Shown piece by piece: positions 1-9,200 of a DNA stretch of 64,000 bases; within the stretch, counting starts at the first letter, position 1, and every line of letters begins with the position of its first letter. The notes under the pieces were generated by a model. It saw only the letters and a program-made list of their open reading frames with translations. It made no database searches and was not told the origin of the DNA. The stretch lies in assembly GCA_046350295.1 (NCBI GenBank), contig JAXMAR010000006.1, forward strand, positions 124,001 to 188,000. The letters run 5' to 3'. The DNA is from JAXMAR01 sp046350295. GTDB lineage: Bacteria; Planctomycetota; Planctomycetia; Gemmatales; Gemmataceae. A program made the position numbers and the translations under genes.

Positions 1-30
1 TCGGATCGGCCCTTCCCAGGTGTCGTGCAT
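1..30 (-). CDS. possible 5' end of a gene running off the left edge
   Basis: An ATG on the minus strand at 30 opens a frame reading MHDTWEGPIR to the window edge. A purine-rich GAAAGAGAG lies about 6 nt upstream and could be a ribosome binding site. Only ten codons are visible, so no function can be given; the call rests on the start context alone. Confidence 0.22.
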   Translation of the reverse strand, partial: MHDTWEGPIR

Positions 31-560
31 GCGAATCTCTCTTTCCGGTCCGGCGAGGCAACGTTCTCGCCCCCGGTCATCTTAATGCGGTCCAGCGTTC
101 GTCTGCAACGGTCGGCCGGGTTATGACGGACGTGTGGCTGCCAGGCCCGAAGCCAAGAGCCTGAAGCCATTGAGCGGCGGCAGTCGGCGAGGTGCGCCAT
201 CGTCCGTGATGATGTGCCTTATGCGCCACCCGAGGGGAGCGGCGCGAGCCTGTGTGCCATCGCGTAGCAGTCCGCTGATTCTTTCGGCGACCAGGCAAGG
301 ATGGGATTGTTGCCAGGGGGTAGACCCGATCCCTTCCCCGCTAGGGAAAAAGATCGGCCGCCTCCGGGCGCGGGCTTAGCGAATCTTCAACACGACGGAG
401 TGGACGACCAAGCCAAGGTGTGCATGAATCCCGTTGCGCGCAAGATGCCAGCGAAGGGGGGGACGACTCAGGAGCGGTTCAGGCGCTGCCGGTCAGTTGC
501 AAGAGCCGAAGCAGACGTGACGCGCGCACGGGCAGGCGCGAGAGGGAGGGACGCGCGGTC
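31..560. other. gene-poor stretch
   Basis: No frame in this stretch has a recognisable protein family or a good start context. I see no RNA gene or terminator. It lies between a possible minus-strand start at 30 and the stop of the minus-strand anti-sigma kinase-like gene at 561. Confidence 0.4.
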
Positions 561-998
561 TCAGCCGCAATCGCGCCGCGCGTTTGCCGGCTCGATCCGC
601 TTGACCATCCGCAGACGGTTGCCCGCGCCATCCGCGCGCGCCTCGCAGCGGATCTCGTCCATGAGCGTCCGCATCAAGAAGACACCTCGGCCGCCCAGCC
701 GCAATTCGCCGGGATCGAGGTGCGGCACGGCGCTGATGTCGAATGGTTTTCCTTCGTCGAAGAAGGTCAGGACGACGCAGTCCTCGTGGATCTCCAGTTC
801 AATCTGCAACTGGGCCGCGGCGACGTTTCGATGCGCGTGCCGAATGATGTTGCTGACGGCCTCTCCCGTGACCAGAACCAGCGAGCGCAGGAAGCCGGGC
901 ATCAGCCCGCAGCACGCGCCCACGTTCTCGACGAATCCGCGCGCCGTCGAGAGCATGCACAAATCGCTGGGCACGTTGAGGCTGTAGGTCGCCGCCAT
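561..998 (-). CDS. RsbW-like anti-sigma factor / serine-protein kinase (HATPase_c_2)
   Basis: A 145-residue stand-alone GHKL ATPase domain of the RsbW/SpoIIAB type. Such proteins bind a sigma factor or phosphorylate an anti-anti-sigma (STAS) partner on Ser/Thr. The N box is visible at residues 46-50 (E-x3-N, in GEAVSNIIRH), the G1 box at 81-87 (DEGKPFD) and the G2 lid at 102-115 (GGRGVFLMRTLMDE). The length matches single-domain members. The ATG at 998 has AGGAG 9 nt upstream. The gene is divergent from a sigma-70 gene starting at 1381, so control of that sigma is possible but only inferred. No STAS partner is seen in the window. Confidence 0.85.
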   Translation of the reverse strand: MAATYSLNVPSDLCMLSTARGFVENVGACCGLMPGFLRSLVLVTGEAVSNIIRHAHRNVAAAQLQIELEIHEDCVVLTFFDEGKPFDISAVPHLDPGELRLGGRGVFLMRTLMDEIRCEARADGAGNRLRMVKRIEPANARRDCG

Positions 999-1380
999 TC
1001 GCCTGGGCTCCTCTAGAGAAGGCTCCTAGGTCTTCATACCTTGTCAATTCAACCCTGGCAATCGCAATCGCCTCCTGCGTGAGCGACGGCCGGCCTGACC
1101 GTCGCTCACGCTTCTGGCTCCGACCGCATGCTTGCCGCCGAAAAGCCACTGGCCACTGGTCTTTCACTGAACACTGGTCTATAATTCAGTAGTTACGGAT
1201 AACTTGCGGCCGCGAACCTTTTCTCCCCTTGGCCGTATCTAACAAAGGAGTGTGAAACATCTTGGGTCGGAACAGTTCCGCGATCATCCTGCCCCCCCCG
1301 GATTATGGCTTGGGACCCCGCCCTGAGCCTGTCACATATCGGTTGCCCTGGTTTGTCCCTACGTGCCCTGGAAAGGTCTG
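999..1380. other. divergent intergenic region with a perfect hairpin
   Basis: This 382-nt gap separates the minus-strand anti-sigma kinase from the plus-strand sigma gene and must hold both promoters. A perfect 13-bp inverted repeat (GCGTGAGCGACGG at 1077-1089 and its complement at 1099-1111) with a 9-nt spacer sits in the middle. It has no T tract on either strand, so it looks more like a dispersed palindromic repeat than a terminator. I could not assign -35/-10 elements with confidence. Confidence 0.5.
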
Positions 1381-2922
1381 ATGAAACCCTCGCGAACCTG
1401 GTCCCCCGGACCCCAGGCCTCGGACGCCCGCGTCAAGCCCGCGCTTGACGTGGAAGCGGACGAAGTCCACGACCTCCCTGAAGCTCAACCTCACGACGAG
1501 AGCGAGACCGCCTCCGCCGAGACTGAAGGCTATTATTCCTCGGGCTCGGACGACGCGCTTGGCCTTTACCTCAAGCAGATGGGGTCCATCCCGCTCCTCA
1601 AGCGGGATCAGGAGCTCACCCTGGCTCAGCGACTCGAGGTGACGCGCGCCCGCTTCCGCCGCTCCGTCTTCTTCTTCGCCCCCGTGCTCGGCCGTGTCGC
1701 CTCCCTGTTCCAGGAAATCGCCGAGGGCGCGCGCATCCTCGATCCCCATATCGACGTGGTCCATACGCTGGGCCGTTCGCGCGACGCCATCGCGGCCCGT
1801 CTGACGCACAACCTGCTCACGCTGAAGAAGGTGTTTGCCTCCCTGGCCCAGGCGTTTCGCGCGTATCTGCGGACGCAGCATGGGCCCGGCCGCAACCGGG
1901 CGCGCCGCAACCACTGGCGTCTGCTCCGCAAGGCGATCCTCCTCATCGAAGAACTGTCGCCGCGGATGGAGTTCCTGGAGGTCCAGGTCCCTGAGATTCC
2001 GGCGCTGCTGCGGACCATGAAGGACCTCGAGGAAGCCGTCGCCGCGGGGGGGCGCTCCGCCCACGACCGCGAGCAGCGCATGCGCAGCACGAAAGCCCTG
2101 CGCAACCTGACGCTGGAAACCCAGGCGACCCCAGAGGACTTGCGCCGGCTCTGGCGCGTGTTGCGGCGCCGTCAGGACGCCTATCAGAACGCGCGCGGCG
2201 CCCTCGCCGAGGCCAATCTCCGCCTCGTCGTCTCCATCGCCAAGCGCTATCGCGGCCGCGGCCTGGCGTTCGCCGACCTCATCCAGGAAGGCAATCGGGG
2301 CCTCATGCGAGCCGTCGACAAATTCGAGCATCGCCTCGGCTTCAAGTTCGGCACCTACGCCACCTGGTGGATTCGCCAAGGTATTCAGCGCGCCCTGGCC
2401 GACAACGCGCGCACGGTCCGCGTCCCCTGCCATCAGGTCGCCATGCTCGCCAACATCGAGCGCGTCCGCGGCGAACTCCTTTCGATCCTCGGCCGGGAGC
2501 CCTCCATCGAGGACATCGCCGGCGAGCTGCACGTCAGCCCCGCCGAGATCCGCACCCTCCGTGCCGTTGGCCGGGCCCCGATCAGCCTGCAAGAGCCGCT
2601 CGGAGACGACGCCGACAAGGCGCTGGAAGAGTTCCTGGGCGATCCGCATGTCGACAACCCGGGCGAGAACGTCGACCAGAACCTCTTGCGCGAACGGATC
2701 GCGGAAGTCCTGCGGTCCCTCACGCCACGCGAGCGCGAAGTCATCGAGCTCCGCTTCGGTCTCAAGGACGGCCAGCCGCGCACCCTCGATGAGGTCGCCC
2801 GCACCTACGGCATCACCCGCGAAAGGATCCGCCAGATCGAAGCCCGCAGCCTGCTCAAGCTCCGCAGTCCGACCCGCAGCCAGCGTCTGGCGGGTTTCAC
2901 GGAAGAGGAGACAAGAATCTAA
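1381..2922 (+). CDS. RNA polymerase sigma-70 factor, SigA/RpoD type
   Basis: About 513 residues with the layout of a group 1/2 sigma factor. Region 1.2 lies at about residues 58-95 (GLYLKQMGSIPLLKR). A long poorly conserved spacer covers about 100-265. Region 2 is at about 277-350, including LRLVVSIAKRYRGRGLAF and TYATWWIRQGIQRA (core binding, -10 recognition and melting). Region 3 follows, then region 4 at about 446-497 with helix-turn-helix TLDEVARTYGITRERIRQIE (-35 binding). The ATG at 1381 is chosen over an in-frame GTG at 1363 because GGAAAGG lies just upstream. It lacks an obvious acidic region 1.1. It could be the housekeeping sigma or a close group 2 paralogue; planctomycetes often carry several, so I leave the symbol empty. 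Confidence 0.93.
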   Translation: MKPSRTWSPGPQASDARVKPALDVEADEVHDLPEAQPHDESETASAETEGYYSSGSDDALGLYLKQMGSIPLLKRDQELTLAQRLEVTRARFRRSVFFFAPVLGRVASLFQEIAEGARILDPHIDVVHTLGRSRDAIAARLTHNLLTLKKVFASLAQAFRAYLRTQHGPGRNRARRNHWRLLRKAILLIEELSPRMEFLEVQVPEIPALLRTMKDLEEAVAAGGRSAHDREQRMRSTKALRNLTLETQATPEDLRRLWRVLRRRQDAYQNARGALAEANLRLVVSIAKRYRGRGLAFADLIQEGNRGLMRAVDKFEHRLGFKFGTYATWWIRQGIQRALADNARTVRVPCHQVAMLANIERVRGELLSILGREPSIEDIAGELHVSPAEIRTLRAVGRAPISLQEPLGDDADKALEEFLGDPHVDNPGENVDQNLLRERIAEVLRSLTPREREVIELRFGLKDGQPRTLDEVARTYGITRERIRQIEARSLLKLRSPTRSQRLAGFTEEETRI

Positions 2923-2952
2923 GGCGAGCCGGGCGGCGTAAGCCCCCGGAGG
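2923..2952 (+). repeat. 29-nt hairpin repeat (GGCGAGCC family), copy 1
   Basis: The element begins GGCGAGCCGGGCGGCGTAAG and ends CCCCCGGAG. It folds as CCGGG/CCCGG and GGC/GCC paired segments around a GTAA (GNRA-type) loop. It starts right after the TAA of the sigma gene. The first 29 nt are identical to copies at 29785 and 31712, and a variant lies inverted at 29687. Confidence 0.85.
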
Positions 2953-2960
2953 AAGAAACC

Positions 2961-2996
2961 AAAAGGCCACCAGCGTCGCTGGTGGTCTTTTTTTTT
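2961..2996 (+). terminator. rho-independent terminator of the sigma gene
   Basis: The stem CCACCAG/CTGGTGG (2967-2973 and 2979-2985), extendable through CG and A/T pairs, is followed by an uninterrupted T run of about nine. It lies 40 nt after the sigma stop codon and ends that transcript on the plus strand. Confidence 0.9.
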
Positions 2997-3089
2997 GCGC
3001 GTCGATTGCTTTTTCCCCCGAATTTGATTGACGGGGAAGCTCCACTTGATAGAGTTCTTTGCATTGCAAAGTATCGAGGCGCGAATGCA

Positions 3090-3860
3090 ATGAACTACCT
3101 CTACCGCTGGCTCGATCACTTTCACAGGAACCGCCAGGCGCGACCCGAACCGGATTGGGACGCCCCGATCAACTTGGCGCCCGAGATCGTCGCGCCGCTG
3201 GTCCGCTCGCTCGAACAATTTCACCTCGGCGACGGCGGCGGTCCGGCGAGCCTCATCGCCTGGAACGCCGAGTCATTTCGCTCCTCGAGCGATGGCGTCC
3301 GGCGCCTCGTCGATCTCTGGTTCGAGGAGGAAAAGGAGCATTCCCGCCTGCTCCTGAACGCCGTCAAACGCTTCGGCGGCCGGCCGATCACGGGACACTG
3401 GAGCTTCAGCGTCTTCTGCTGGGTGCGCCGCTGGTTTGGCGTCGGCTTCGAATTGACCGTCCTCCTCCTCACCGAGATCGTCAGCACCGTCTACTACCGC
3501 CTCCTCCGTCGCCACGGCCGGGACCCCGCCCTCCGCGCCATGTGCCGACTGATCATCCGTGACGAAGTCGGCCATGTCGCCTTCCACCGCGACCGCCTGG
3601 CCCGCAACCGCACATCTTACGGCCCCTTCTGGGAAATCCGCTTCCGGACACTTGGCTGGGCCGCCGCGACGATGCTCTGGCTCAATCACGCCGCCGCCCT
3701 CAAGACCCTCGGCGCCACGCGGGCCGAGTTCTGCCGCGAGATCCGGCGCGAGCTGACGCTGTTCATCGCCCGGTTGCGACGCGAGGCTCGGGAGCGGGGC
3801 GGATTGGCGCCGTGTCCGGCCGCCGCCTTCAACCCAGACGCCGGAATCTGTAGTCCATGA
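3090..3860 (+). CDS. ferritin-like di-iron domain protein
   Basis: A 256-residue helical protein with the spacing of carboxylate/histidine di-iron proteins. EEEKEH near residue 80, a Glu in LLLTEIVSTVYY near 130 and RDEVGHVAFH near 160 supply two E/D-x2-H motifs plus an extra Glu. Similar proteins are annotated as ferritin-like or rubrerythrin-like oxidases; the substrate cannot be told. The ATG at 3090 has GAGG about 10 nt upstream; a longer in-frame reading starts inside the preceding terminator and is unlikely. It is a single gene after the sigma terminator. Confidence 0.7.
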   Translation: MNYLYRWLDHFHRNRQARPEPDWDAPINLAPEIVAPLVRSLEQFHLGDGGGPASLIAWNAESFRSSSDGVRRLVDLWFEEEKEHSRLLLNAVKRFGGRPITGHWSFSVFCWVRRWFGVGFELTVLLLTEIVSTVYYRLLRRHGRDPALRAMCRLIIRDEVGHVAFHRDRLARNRTSYGPFWEIRFRTLGWAAATMLWLNHAAALKTLGATRAEFCREIRRELTLFIARLRREARERGGLAPCPAAAFNPDAGICSP

Positions 3861-3914
3861 AGCGGTCGTCCTCGTCTGGATATTGAACACGGGAGGCAGG
3901 AGGACCGTTATGGT

Positions 3915-5075
3915 ATGAGACCTTGCTCGCCTTGGGTTATCGCTCGCCCTTGTGCCGTCGCTTGCCGCCAAGGACCCGCCGGCCGCGGAGAAAACCCCTG
4001 CCCGGAGACGAAGGTGGGGAAGCCCGCTCGGGTTGGATCGCTCCCTACGTCTACCGCTCCGCCGCTCGCCATCGGTCCCACGAGGACCACCATCGTCCGC
4101 TGGTTCTCCAAGGACGGCAAACTCCGCCGCGAGATCGCCGTCCCCGGCCTCATCGAGCAGCCCGGCTTTCTTCGCGACACCTCCGTCGAGGGAGTCGACA
4201 CCGTCCACGCCGTCAACGGCGACTGGAACCTCGTCCTCGGCAAGGATCGCCCGCTCGGCGGCTACCTCACCGGCACGGCCGATAGCCGGACGCTCGTCCA
4301 TCAGTTTCATCCCGCGGAGGGGCAGATCGCCTTCGACATCTACCGCGACGGCAAGATGATCACGACCATCGGCGCCTTCACCCAGTATCGGGGCCGGAAC
4401 GTGCGGATGGCCGACGACGGCGCCGTGGCTCTCACGGTCTGGAAGGGGGAAGGGGCGGCGAAGGCGGTCCATGTCGTCGTCGCCGGCGGCGACGGCAAGA
4501 ATCACTTCATCGCCCGCTGCGAGGAAGAGCCGGGAAACGTGTTCGCCGCGCCGTCCGCCCGGGGCGTGCTCGTGCGGGCGGAGGGCAATCGCGCCTCGTT
4601 CGCCTTCTACACGCCGAAGGGAAAAAGAGCGGCCTGGACCCTCGGCCCCGACCCGGACGTCTTCGGCTGGACGCCGGACGGCGCCGCGGTCCTCCTCCGC
4701 GTCGAGACCCGCGGCCAGGCGCGATATCACCTGATCGACGCCGCGACCGGCAAAACCCTCTGGGAGCGCGACGACCCCAGCCCGGCCCGCGTAAACGCCC
4801 TGGCGCCGTCCGTCATCCTCACAAAGGACCTCATTCTCATCAGCGGCCGGGAGCTGCATGATCTCGGCGGCGAGCGGTCACCCGTCCGCTGCATCCACGC
4901 CCTGGACCGCAAGACGGGAACGACGGTCGCGACCTGGCGCCCAAGCCCACTCTCAGCGGCGACGGACGAGGGGCGGCTGCTGATGTTGGATCGAGACGTC
5001 TATTACGTGATGCGCGACCGTTTCTCGCGCATCCGCGTGGAGGACGTGGCGGCGAAGAAGGAAGGATGGAAATGA
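3915..5075 (+). CDS. secreted beta-propeller-like protein with a disrupted 5' end
   Basis: From about codon 55 the frame encodes repeated propeller-like blades (for example GYLTGTADSRTLVHQFHPAEG and HLIDAATGKTLWERDD), as in WD40/PQQ-type proteins of planctomycetes. The first about 150 nt do not read as a normal N-terminus in this frame. A hydrophobic leader (LARLGLSLALVPSLAAKD) is in a second frame at 3920-3980, and GWIAPYVYRS in a third at about 4030. The real 5' end is therefore probably split by at least two indels, real or assembly-derived. No enzyme motif is seen. The role is unknown. Confidence 0.6.
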   Translation: MRPCSPWVIARPCAVACRQGPAGRGENPCPETKVGKPARVGSLPTSTAPPLAIGPTRTTIVRWFSKDGKLRREIAVPGLIEQPGFLRDTSVEGVDTVHAVNGDWNLVLGKDRPLGGYLTGTADSRTLVHQFHPAEGQIAFDIYRDGKMITTIGAFTQYRGRNVRMADDGAVALTVWKGEGAAKAVHVVVAGGDGKNHFIARCEEEPGNVFAAPSARGVLVRAEGNRASFAFYTPKGKRAAWTLGPDPDVFGWTPDGAAVLLRVETRGQARYHLIDAATGKTLWERDDPSPARVNALAPSVILTKDLILISGRELHDLGGERSPVRCIHALDRKTGTTVATWRPSPLSAATDEGRLLMLDRDVYYVMRDRFSRIRVEDVAAKKEGWK

Positions 5076-5291
5076 TCAGGGATGGGGGGCGTCCCCATTC
5101 TTCTCTTCGGGCGGTACCTCGATCTCCTCGGGCGGGACGACAACGACTTTGCCGTCGCGCCAGATGACGATGGGGTGACCGAGCAGCTTATGCGTGCGGA
5201 CGGCGTCCCGGACGGCGGCGCGCATGGCGGACTGGATACCCTCTTGGTCCCGCATCGCTTCGTGAACGTTCACGTGGCCGTTGGTCTTCAT
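5076..5291 (-). CDS. small partner of the zeta-like ATPase
   Basis: A 71-residue acidic, soluble protein (MKTNGHVNVHEAMRDQE...). Its ATG overlaps the TGA of the upstream zeta-like gene in an ATGA arrangement at 5288-5291, so the two are translationally coupled. The size and coupling fit a toxin-antitoxin partner, but it has no domain I recognise. The order is reversed relative to classical epsilon-zeta loci, in which the antitoxin comes first. An in-frame ATG at 5321 would lie inside the neighbour and is less likely. Confidence 0.65.
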   Translation of the reverse strand: MKTNGHVNVHEAMRDQEGIQSAMRAAVRDAVRTHKLLGHPIVIWRDGKVVVVPPEEIEVPPEEKNGDAPHP

Positions 5292-5875
5292 GATTCCGCT
5301 CGTGCCTTGATCTGCATCCAAAGGGACGGGACCGCTTCCAGCATTATCTTATCGAAGCCTTGCGCGATCAAGCGAGGTTCGTTCGGGTTCGAGTTATCGA
5401 ACAAGTGCCAGGAGTCGGCCAACGGCATGTACAGGTGAAAGAAGTTCTCTATACCGCGCTGGTAACGTCGCCGGATGGTGTCCTCGGGAATCCCATGACC
5501 GCCGAGCCGAACTCGCTCGCTGACCCTGCCGATACACATTTCGGGCGAGGGGATCCAGAGGAAGAACAGATAGAAGCGATACCCCAACGCCTTCCATGCC
5601 GAGATCATGGGCGCGAAAGTCTTGCTTGCGAGCGTGGTCTCAAACGCGAAGTTCGCGCGGGACGCGGCGAGTTCCTTCAAGTGTTCGAGCATGACGCGGC
5701 CAGCCTTGATCGCCATGTCGTCGAAATGGAACGCGGAAAGACCGCGCGCGATGGTGTCTGCGTTGACGAAGTGGTAGACGCCGAGCTTACCCGCGAGGAG
5801 GCGGGTCGAGATCGTGGACTTGCCGGCGCCGTTTGGGCCAGCGAGGACGATGACGCTTGGCGAATCATGTTGCAT
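5288..5875 (-). CDS. zeta-toxin-like P-loop kinase
   Basis: A 195-residue P-loop protein. The Walker A motif GPNGAGKST is at residues 13-21, followed by FVNADTIARGLSAF and FAFETTLASKTF. This is the pattern of zeta toxins/UDP-GlcNAc kinases and related small AAA proteins (N-A-D after the P loop, then F-E-T-T-L-A). Zeta toxins phosphorylate UDP-N-acetylglucosamine; here the substrate is inferred from the family only. The start at 5875 has AGGAG about 6 nt upstream and the protein begins directly before the P loop. It is coupled to the 71-residue gene downstream. Confidence 0.8.
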   Translation of the reverse strand: MQHDSPSVIVLAGPNGAGKSTISTRLLAGKLGVYHFVNADTIARGLSAFHFDDMAIKAGRVMLEHLKELAASRANFAFETTLASKTFAPMISAWKALGYRFYLFFLWIPSPEMCIGRVSERVRLGGHGIPEDTIRRRYQRGIENFFHLYMPLADSWHLFDNSNPNEPRLIAQGFDKIMLEAVPSLWMQIKARAES

Positions 5876-5925
5876 GGATGCTCCTTGACGGTCGCTCGCC
5901 ATCGGCGAGGTGAGGTCCACCCATG

Positions 5926-6219
5926 CTAGGAAGTGCGCCTGGGCAGGGTTGCAAATCCACTCTTCCCTAACACAAGCAGTCCCGCCAAGCCGAAACCCCA
6001 CAACACGCTGTTCGCCACTACCAGCGCTATCTGAAAATGGCCGCTGAGCAGATAGATCGCCGGAAAGAGAAGTACCCGTGCGATCTCCAGCGCGGCAAAC
6101 GTCACCGACGAAGGCTCCCGGGAGACATCCATGATTTGAAAGGCGAGCAGGGCGGCAACCCCGAACGCCATTAGGTGGACGAGAGAGCAGACAATCCAAA
6201 GCTTGAAGAAGCAACGCAT
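5926..6219 (-). CDS. small hypothetical membrane protein
   Basis: About 97 residues with three hydrophobic segments (residues about 4-26, 40-60 and 65-85 from MRCFFKLW) and a short basic tail. An ATG four codons upstream is also possible. No family is recognised. It lies between metH and the zeta-like gene on the same strand. It could be a real small membrane protein; the evidence is hydrophobicity only. Confidence 0.5.
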   Translation of the reverse strand: MRCFFKLWIVCSLVHLMAFGVAALLAFQIMDVSREPSSVTFAALEIARVLLFPAIYLLSGHFQIALVVANSVLWGFGLAGLLVLGKSGFATLPRRTS

Positions 6220-6260
6220 CGTGTGTCCCATCGAGGCCCACCCGAAATCGCCAGTACTTC

Positions 6261-9200
6261 CTACCTCGTCTCATACGCCAGGTTCGCCCCCAGCCAGCGC
6301 TCCACCTCGGCGACGCTCAGGCCCTTGCGCTGGGCGTAGCTCTCCACTTGGTCGCGCGTCACCATGTCCACCGCGAAATACGTCGCCTGCGGATGCGCGA
6401 AGTAGAGCCCGCTCACCGACGCGCCGGGCCACATCGCGTAGGTGTCGGTCAGCTTGATGCCGGTCTTGGCTTCGGCGTCGAGGAGTTTCCAGAGGGTTGC
6501 TTTCTCGCTGTGGTCGGGGCAGGAGGGGTAGCCGGCGGCGGGGCGGATGCCGCGGTACTTCTCTTCGATCAGGTCTTCCTTGCTCAGGTGTTCGCTCTTG
6601 CCGTAGCCCCAGTCGTGGCGGGCACGTTCGTGCAAGTACTCGGCGAACGCCTCGGCGAGGCGGTCGGCCAGCGCCTCGACCATGATCGCGTTGTAGTCGT
6701 CCAGCTCCTTCTTGTACTTCATCACCAGCTCGTGCGCGCCAAAGCCGGCCGAGACCGCGAAGCCGCCGACGTAATCCGCCAGAGGAACCCCCGCACCCCC
6801 GGCCCCTCTCCCCATATCGGAGGGGGAGAGGGGAGTGACGGGGGCCACGTAATCCGCGAGACTGCGGAAGCTCATCTGACCCTCGCGCTCCCATTGCTGC
6901 CGCAGCATGAACAGCCGGGCCCGCTCCTCCTTGCGGCTCTCGTCGGTCCAGACGATGATGTCGTCCCCCTGGCTGTTCGCGGGGAAGAAGCCGTAGACGG
7001 CTTCGGCCCGGAGTTGCTTCTGCTTGATCAACTTCTGCAGGAGAGCGTTCGCCTTGTCGAAGAGGTCCTTCGCCTCCTTGCCGACGACCGGGTCGTTGAA
7101 GATCTGTGGGAACTTCCCCTTGAGCTCCCAGGCCATGAAGAACGGCGACCAGTCGATGTAGGGCGCCAGCTCCGCGATCGGGAAATCGTGCAGCACACGC
7201 GTGCCGACAAACGCCGGCTTGGCGATCTCGCCGTGCTTCCAGTCGAGGTGGAAGCGCTTGGCCGACGCCTCGGCGTAGGGGACGAGCTTGCGCTCGCGCC
7301 GCTTGCGGAACGCCTCGCGGTCGCGCTCCTGTTCCACGCGGTTCGCCTTGTCCAGCTCCGCCCGCGCCTCGGGCCTGAGCAGCTTCTCGACGACGCCGAC
7401 GCAGCGCGACGCGTCCTTCACGTAGACCACTTCCTTGTCGTACGCCGGCGCGATCTTCACCGCGGTGTGCTTGGCGCTCGTCGTCGCCCCGCCGATCAGC
7501 AGCGGCATCGAAAAACCTTCGCGCTGCATCTCCTTGGCGACGTGGACCATCTCGTCCAAGGATGGAGTGATCAACCCGGAGAGGCCGATCATGTCGACCC
7601 CTTCCTTCCGCGCCGTCTCCAGGATCTTCTCGCACGGTGTCATCACCCCCAGGTCAATCACCTCGAAGTTATTGCAACCGAGGACGACGCCGACGATGTT
7701 CTTGCCGATGTCATGCACGTCGCCGCGCACCGTCGCCAGCAGGACCTTGCCGCGCGCCTTGTGGACCGTGCCGGACGCCTTCTTCTCCGCCTCCATGAAC
7801 GGGTGCAGGTAGTTGACCGCCTGCTTCATGACGCGGGCGCTCTTGACGACCTGCGGCAAGAACATCTTGCCCGAGCCGAACAGGTCGCCGACGACGTTCA
7901 TGCCGTCCATGAGCGGGCCTTCGATGATCGAGAGCGGCCGCGGGTATTTCTGCCGAGCCTCCTCGACGTCCTTCTCGATGTAATCGCTGATACCGCTGAC
8001 GAGGGCGTGCTTGAGGCGCTCCTCGACTGTCCCGGCACGCCACGCCTCGGCCTGCGCCGCCGTCTTCTCCTTGCCGCCGAGCTTCTCCGAGAAGGCGAGG
8101 AGCCGATCGGTCGCGTCCGGGCGGCGATTGAGGACGACGTCCTCGATGTGCTCCAGCAGGTCCTTGGGAATGTCCTCGTAGACCTGGAGCTGGTTGGGGT
8201 TGACGATCCCCATGTCCAGCCCGGCCCGGATCGCGTGGTAGAGGAAGACCGCGTTCATCGCCTCGCGCACCACGTCCTTGCCGCGGAAGGAGAAGCTGAC
8301 GTTGCTCACGCCGCCCGACGTCTTACACAAGGGCAGCAGCCGCTTGAGCTCGCGGACGGCCTCGAAGAACTCGACGGCGTAATTGTTGTGCTCCTCCATC
8401 CCGGTGCCGATGGTCAGGATGTTGGTATCGAAGATGATGTCTTCGGAGGCGAAGCCGACTTCCTCGGTGAGGAGGCGATGGGCCCGATCGCAGATGGCGA
8501 CCTTGCGCTCCGCCGTCACCGCCTGCCCTTCCTCGTCGAACGCCATGACGACGACCGCGGCGCCGTAGCGGCGGCACAACCGGGCCTGATCCAGGAACTT
8601 CTCTTCGCCTTCCTTCAGGCTGATCGAGTTGACGATCGCCTTGCCCTGGATGCACTTGAGCCCCGCCTCGATGATCTCCCACTTCGAGCTGTCGACCATG
8701 ATCGGCAGCTTCGAGATGTCCGGCTCGTTGGCGATCAGGTAGAGGAAGCGCGTCATCGCCTCGACGCCGTCGATAAGGTCGGCGTCCATGTTGACGTCGA
8801 GGGCGTTGGCCCCGTTCTGCGCCTGCTCGCGGGCGACGGCGACGGCGGCGTCGAAGTTCCCTTCCTTGATGAGGCGTTTGAACTTGGCCGAGCCGGTGAT
8901 GTTGCAGCGCTCACCGACCATGACGAAGTTGGTTTCGGGCCGGACGACCAGGACTTCCTGGCCCGAATAGTAAGACCAAGAGGGCACGTCGACGTCCCGG
9001 CGTGGCGGCACGTCTTCGATCTCGCGGGCGAAGGCGGCGATCCATTCCGGCGTCGTGCCGCAGCAGCCACCGACGATGTTGACCCAGCCCTTGCGCGCGA
9101 ACTCGCCCAGGGCACGGGCGGTGCCGTCCTTGCCGAGGCCGCGGAACCCGCCCATGCCGTCGGGCAATCCGGCGTTCGGGTAGACCGAGATCGGCTTACG

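Noticed and set aside
1303..3090. A 595-codon minus-strand ORF across the sigma gene
   Set aside because: It is a shadow of the sigma gene; its PPGAYAARLA segment is just the reverse reading of the 29-nt repeat.
6769..6860. Target-site duplication around the metH hairpin (ACGTAATCCGC on both sides)
   Set aside because: Both repeats encode native MetH motifs (LADYVAP and ADYVGG), which are also similar to each other in other bacteria, so they need not result from insertion.
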